A stretch of DNA of 64,000 nucleotides, from NCBI RefSeq assembly GCF_009883635.2, contig NZ_CP026115.2, positions 6,014,001-6,078,000 on the forward strand, read 5' to 3'. The DNA comes from Pseudomonas putida (GTDB lineage: Bacteria > Pseudomonadota > Gammaproteobacteria > Pseudomonadales > Pseudomonadaceae). Within the stretch, counting starts at the first letter, position 1, and the number at the start of each line of letters is the position of its first letter. Position numbers and translations under genes: made by a program. Below are positions 61,167-64,000 of the stretch, one piece after another. The notes beneath the pieces are model-generated. The model made no database searches, had not been told where the DNA came from, and saw only the letters and a program-made list of their open reading frames with translations.

Positions 61167-61934
61167 TCACAGGCTGCTGCACAGATGCCCGCCATCGACC
61201 ACGATCTCGGTGCCGCTCATGGCCCGCCCTGCATCGCTGGCCAGCAACAGCAAGGCGCCGTCCAGGTCCTGCGGCTGGCTGAAGCGCCGGCTGGGGATAC
61301 GCGAGCGCAGCTTCTCCCCGGCCTCGCCGGCCAGGAACGCATCGTTGAGCTCGGTCATCACGTAGCCCGGCGCCAGGGCGTTCACCCGGATGCCATGGCG
61401 CGCCAGTTCCAGAGCCATGGCGCGGGTCAGGTGGGCAAGCCCGGCCTTGGCCGCGAGATAAGGGCCGACGGCGCCGGCCACGCGGCTGGCAAGGATCGAG
61501 GTGACATTGATCAGGCTGCCGCCCTGCCCCGCGGCGACCATCCGCCGGGCGCACTCCTGGGCCACGGTCCAGGCGCCCTTGAGGTTGGTGTCGAGCACCC
61601 GGTCCCAGCTCTGGTCGTCACAGGCCAGCAGCGGCTGGCTGTCGCTCACCCCGGCGTTGTTGACCAGCACATCCAGCGGGCCGGCGGCGTCGAGCACCCG
61701 GCACACATCGTCGCGGCAGGTCACATCCAGGGCCAGGGCCCGCGCACGACCACCGGCCAGCTCTATAGACTCGACCAGGCTCTGCAGCGGCGCCAGGCGC
61801 CTGGCCGTCACCACCACATCGGCACCGGCCGCCGCCAGGGTAGTGGCGAAATGTCGGCCAAGGCCGCTGGAGGCGCCGGTCACCAAGGCGCGGCGCCCAT
61901 CAAGGGCGAACAGTCGGGCAACAGTCGGCTGCAT
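61167..61934 (-). CDS. short-chain dehydrogenase/reductase
   Basis: The 255-residue SDR has the cofactor motif ALVTGASSGLGRHFATTLA, NNAGVSDSQ, the catalytic Ser in VTSILASR, then Tyr and Lys in YLAAKAGLAH, and GYVMTELNDAF after it. Arginine residues at VTARRLAPLQ suggest NADP preference. Within an acyl-CoA operon it likely oxidises a 3-hydroxyacyl-CoA or reduces a 3-oxo intermediate. Its start overlaps the acyl-CoA dehydrogenase stop by one base (TGATG). Confidence 0.88.
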   Translation of the reverse strand: MQPTVARLFALDGRRALVTGASSGLGRHFATTLAAAGADVVVTARRLAPLQSLVESIELAGGRARALALDVTCRDDVCRVLDAAGPLDVLVNNAGVSDSQPLLACDDQSWDRVLDTNLKGAWTVAQECARRMVAAGQGGSLINVTSILASRVAGAVGPYLAAKAGLAHLTRAMALELARHGIRVNALAPGYVMTELNDAFLAGEAGEKLRSRIPSRRFSQPQDLDGALLLLASDAGRAMSGTEIVVDGGHLCSSL

Positions 61935-63106
61935 CAGTGGGCTCCCGGGCGCTGGTCGAGGAGTTTCTTCGCCAGGCTCATTCGGTGTACTTCGCTCGGG
62001 CCGTCATAGATGCGGAATGGGCGGATGTCGCGGAAGATCCGCTCCACCACGGTCTCCCCGGTCACGCCCCGCCCGCCCAGCACCTGTACGCAGCGATCGA
62101 CCACCCGCCACAGCGCCTCGGCGCTGATCACCTTGGCCATGCTCGAATCAACATTGGCGCGCTGGCCTTGGTCGAGCACCCAAGCGCAGTGCCAGACCGC
62201 CAGGCGCACCACATGCAGGTCCATCATGTTGTCGGCCAGCATGAAGCCTACGCCCTGATGCTCGCCCAGCGGCTTGCCGAACGCATCGCGGGTGCGTGCG
62301 TAGTCACAGGCGATGTCATGGGCTCGTCGCGCAGCGCCGAGCCAGCGCATGCAGTGGGTCAGGCGCGCCGGTGCCAGGCGCACCTGGGCATAGCGGAAGC
62401 CCTTGCCGATCTCGCCCAGCACATCGCTGGCCGGTACCCGCAGGTTGTCGAAGCGCAGTTGCCCGTGGCCACCGGTGAAGCAGCTGTCTAGCGTATCCAG
62501 CTGACGTTCGTGGATGATCCCGTCGCGCTGCATGTCGGTGAGGAACATGGTCGCCGAGCCATCCTCCATGCGCGCCATGATGATCGCGAACCCGGCGCCG
62601 TCGGCCCCGGTGATCAACCACTTGCGGCCGTTGATCAGGTAGTCGTCGCCATCGCGGGTGGCGGTAGTACGCAGCATCGATGGATCAGACCCCGAGCCCG
62701 GTGCCGGTTCGGTCATGGCGAAGCACGAACGCACGTGCCCCTGGACCAAAGGCCGCAGCCAGCGGTCCTTCTGCGCTTCGGTGGCCACCACGTCCATCAG
62801 GTGGATATTGCCTTCGTCCGGGGCATGGATATTCAGCGCCACCGGGCCCAGGGGCGAGTAACCGGCCTCTTCGAAGACGATGGCCTTGGCCGCATGGCTC
62901 AGGCCCAGCCCACCCATTTCACGGCTGGCATGGGGCGTCAGCAGGCCCGCTTCCTGGGCGCGGGCTTGCAGGTCCCGGCGCAGGGCGTCACTGGGGCCGT
63001 GGGCATCCTGGCGTGGGTCGTTTTCGAACGGGATGACCTGCTCGGCAATGAAAGTGCGGGTTCTGGCCTGCAGTTCGAGCAGTTCGTCTGGGAGGGTGAA
63101 GTTCAT
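61934..63106 (-). CDS. acyl-CoA dehydrogenase
   Basis: The 390-residue flavoprotein has the family signatures CFAMTEPAPGSGSDPSMLRT (FAD/substrate binding) and DIACDYARTRDAFGKPLGEH, plus VLGGRGVTGETVVERIFRDI near the end. The DGPSEVHRMSLAKKLL motif contains the region of the usual catalytic residue. It introduces the 2,3 double bond into an acyl-CoA. It is coupled to the SDR gene and follows DUF6285 by 49 bp, so these are steps of one acyl-CoA degradation route; chain type is not determined. Confidence 0.9.
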   Translation of the reverse strand: MNFTLPDELLELQARTRTFIAEQVIPFENDPRQDAHGPSDALRRDLQARAQEAGLLTPHASREMGGLGLSHAAKAIVFEEAGYSPLGPVALNIHAPDEGNIHLMDVVATEAQKDRWLRPLVQGHVRSCFAMTEPAPGSGSDPSMLRTTATRDGDDYLINGRKWLITGADGAGFAIIMARMEDGSATMFLTDMQRDGIIHERQLDTLDSCFTGGHGQLRFDNLRVPASDVLGEIGKGFRYAQVRLAPARLTHCMRWLGAARRAHDIACDYARTRDAFGKPLGEHQGVGFMLADNMMDLHVVRLAVWHCAWVLDQGQRANVDSSMAKVISAEALWRVVDRCVQVLGGRGVTGETVVERIFRDIRPFRIYDGPSEVHRMSLAKKLLDQRPGAH

Positions 63107-63155
63107 GTTTGTCCTTGTTCGTGCTTGTCGGTCTTGAAACAGGGGCTCGCCGCGC

Positions 63156-63512
63156 TCAGCGCACAGCCTTGGGGTTACTGATCGCCAGCCGGTCCAGGGT
63201 CACCTGGCGCAGCGTCTCGACCAGGGTGCGAGCGCTGTGCGGGGTGTCGCGGCGACCTTGGCGAATTGCCCGCGCCAGCTGGCGTCGGGCGTCCTGCAAC
63301 GACGGGGCGGGCGCATCGGTCAGCGCAGCCAGGTGCATCTGCTCTTTAAGGCTGACCGCGGCGTCCAGGCGGTTTTCCCGGGCGGCGATGGCCATGGCGT
63401 TGGCGATCATCAGCGTCGGGTAGCGCAGCTCGCCGGGTAGCGCCGGCAAGACCTGTTCCAGCAAGGTCTGCCGGGCAATTTCGAGAAGTTCATGGGCGTG
63501 CGGCTGGGTCAT
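63156..63512 (-). CDS. DUF6285-like small protein
   Basis: The 118-residue protein is mostly helical (LLEIARQTLLEQVLPALPGE; RYPTLMIANAMAIAARE). It matches the small DUF6285-type proteins that regularly sit between an aminoglycoside-phosphotransferase-like gene and an acyl-CoA dehydrogenase, as here. Its function is not known; an accessory subunit of the neighbouring kinase-like protein is possible. The ATG overlaps the stop of the phosphotransferase gene by 4 bp. Confidence 0.75.
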   Translation of the reverse strand: MTQPHAHELLEIARQTLLEQVLPALPGELRYPTLMIANAMAIAARENRLDAAVSLKEQMHLAALTDAPAPSLQDARRQLARAIRQGRRDTPHSARTLVETLRQVTLDRLAISNPKAVR

Positions 63513-64000
63513 GGCGCATCGGCTCCGGTCATGTTCAGGATGTCGAGTTCAAGCTCCGGCAGCAGACGCGCAGTCAGTGCCAGCTCCAGGGAAGGTTCTT
63601 CTCCGGACAGGTGGCGCTGCCCCTGCTGCAGCGCGATCACCGCCCAGCGCAGGGTTGCCATGACCTGCCAGTAGTGCAGTTGGCGGGGCTCGATCCACAG
63701 TGGCGATACCTGGTGGTAGCCACGCAGGAAATCCGCCAGCTGGCCGATGCCGCCGGCCTCCAGGTCAGGGCGCGTGAAGCGCCAGCATGGGGCGGTGAAC
63801 CAACCCAGGTCCTCGCAAGGGTCGCCCCAGCCGGTGAATTCCCAGTCCAGCACCGCCTCCAGCCCCTGCTCGCTGGCCAGGTAGTTGCCCGTGCGGTAGT
63901 CGCGGTGCAGCAGACACAGACGGCTGTCGCGCGGGGCATGCAGCTCGCACCAGCGCAAGCCCCACTCCAGTGCCGGGTAGGCATCGTCAAGGGTGTCGAG
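63509..64000 (-). CDS. phosphotransferase family (APH/choline-kinase-like) protein, N-terminus outside window
   Basis: The frame enters from the right edge; 163 C-terminal residues are present. They contain the kinase catalytic loop LLHRDYRTGNYL (HxDxxxxN type) and the DxD-like metal loop VLDWEFTGWGDPCEDLGWF. In acyl-CoA operons such proteins (ACAD10/11-like kinase domain) phosphorylate hydroxyacyl-CoAs, which can then lose phosphate to give an enoyl-CoA. Pairing with an acyl-CoA dehydrogenase here supports that, by analogy only. Its stop overlaps DUF6285 by 4 bp. Confidence 0.85.
   Translation of the reverse strand, partial: LDTLDDAYPALEWGLRWCELHAPRDSRLCLLHRDYRTGNYLASEQGLEAVLDWEFTGWGDPCEDLGWFTAPCWRFTRPDLEAGGIGQLADFLRGYHQVSPLWIEPRQLHYWQVMATLRWAVIALQQGQRHLSGEEPSLELALTARLLPELELDILNMTGADAP

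Overview
The window looks like chromosomal DNA of a Pseudomonas of the P. putida group. The DNA is GC-rich with short intergenic gaps and P. putida-style REP hairpins (stem cores such as TTCGCGGG with a CCCGCTCCCACAGG tail). Proteins recognisable as MexS/MexT, a PQQ-dependent membrane dehydrogenase with an OprB-type porin, a VRR-NUC FAN1 nuclease and a PatD-type aldehyde dehydrogenase all fit this genus. I saw no rRNA, tRNA, CRISPR array, prophage or insertion sequence. Gene order around mexST and the Baeyer-Villiger monooxygenase resembles P. putida KT2440 from memory only; I could not check it.

Layout. 1-1.2 kb: a truncated LysR gene and a cupin protein. 1.2-5.2 kb: PQQ-dependent quinate/shikimate-type dehydrogenase and its porin. 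5.2-10 kb: two divergent units (DUF1028 + ArgE-like deacetylase; flavoprotein + RidA) with a LysR regulator. 10-16 kb: small metabolic genes (VOC proteins, an MFS transporter, a genuine alpha/beta hydrolase and a degenerate one). 16.3-21.2 kb: a 1,626-residue leucine-rich-repeat protein with a C-terminal NEL-type (IpaH/SspH-like) ubiquitin-ligase region. 21-32.9 kb: DNA-repair genes (UvrD-like helicase, Fe-S DinG/XPD-like helicase, FAN1) mixed with pirin and phosphoglucomutase, then a MocR-like regulator and an unrecognised protein. 32.9-33.7 kb: no gene, but a 394-bp giant imperfect palindrome. 33.7-35.9 kb: mexS/mexT without mexEF-oprN.

36-59 kb is an accessory metabolic region. It holds a PucR/CdaR-type regulator, two related PhyH-type dioxygenases, a four-gene envelope operon (DUF1329, DUF1302, MMPL/RND, YCF48-like), a three-gene operon (PhyH, DAO-type oxidoreductase, membrane protein), a TetR regulator, a Baeyer-Villiger monooxygenase with a hydrolase, and an amine/aldehyde block (Fe-alcohol dehydrogenase, APC permease, PatD-like dehydrogenase, EctB-like and class III aminotransferases). 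Three promoters here share a roughly 24-bp dyad that I propose as the TetR operator, tying envelope operon, dioxygenase operon and monooxygenase operon into one regulon. A second repeated word (GGTGCA, spaced 31-32 bp) links the PucR-type regulator's promoter to the monooxygenase promoter. The likely theme is uptake or efflux and oxidation of a hydrophobic ketone-like compound plus use of an amine; the substrate cannot be read from sequence.

59.4-64 kb is a minus-strand acyl-CoA operon (phosphotransferase-like protein, DUF6285, acyl-CoA dehydrogenase, SDR, acyl-CoA synthetase) cut by the right edge. The strongest leads are the NEL protein, the proposed TetR regulon, the giant palindrome, the coupled FAN1-helicase pair, the lysine-less MocR regulator with its unknown partner, and a dehydrogenase gene reduced to its two ends.
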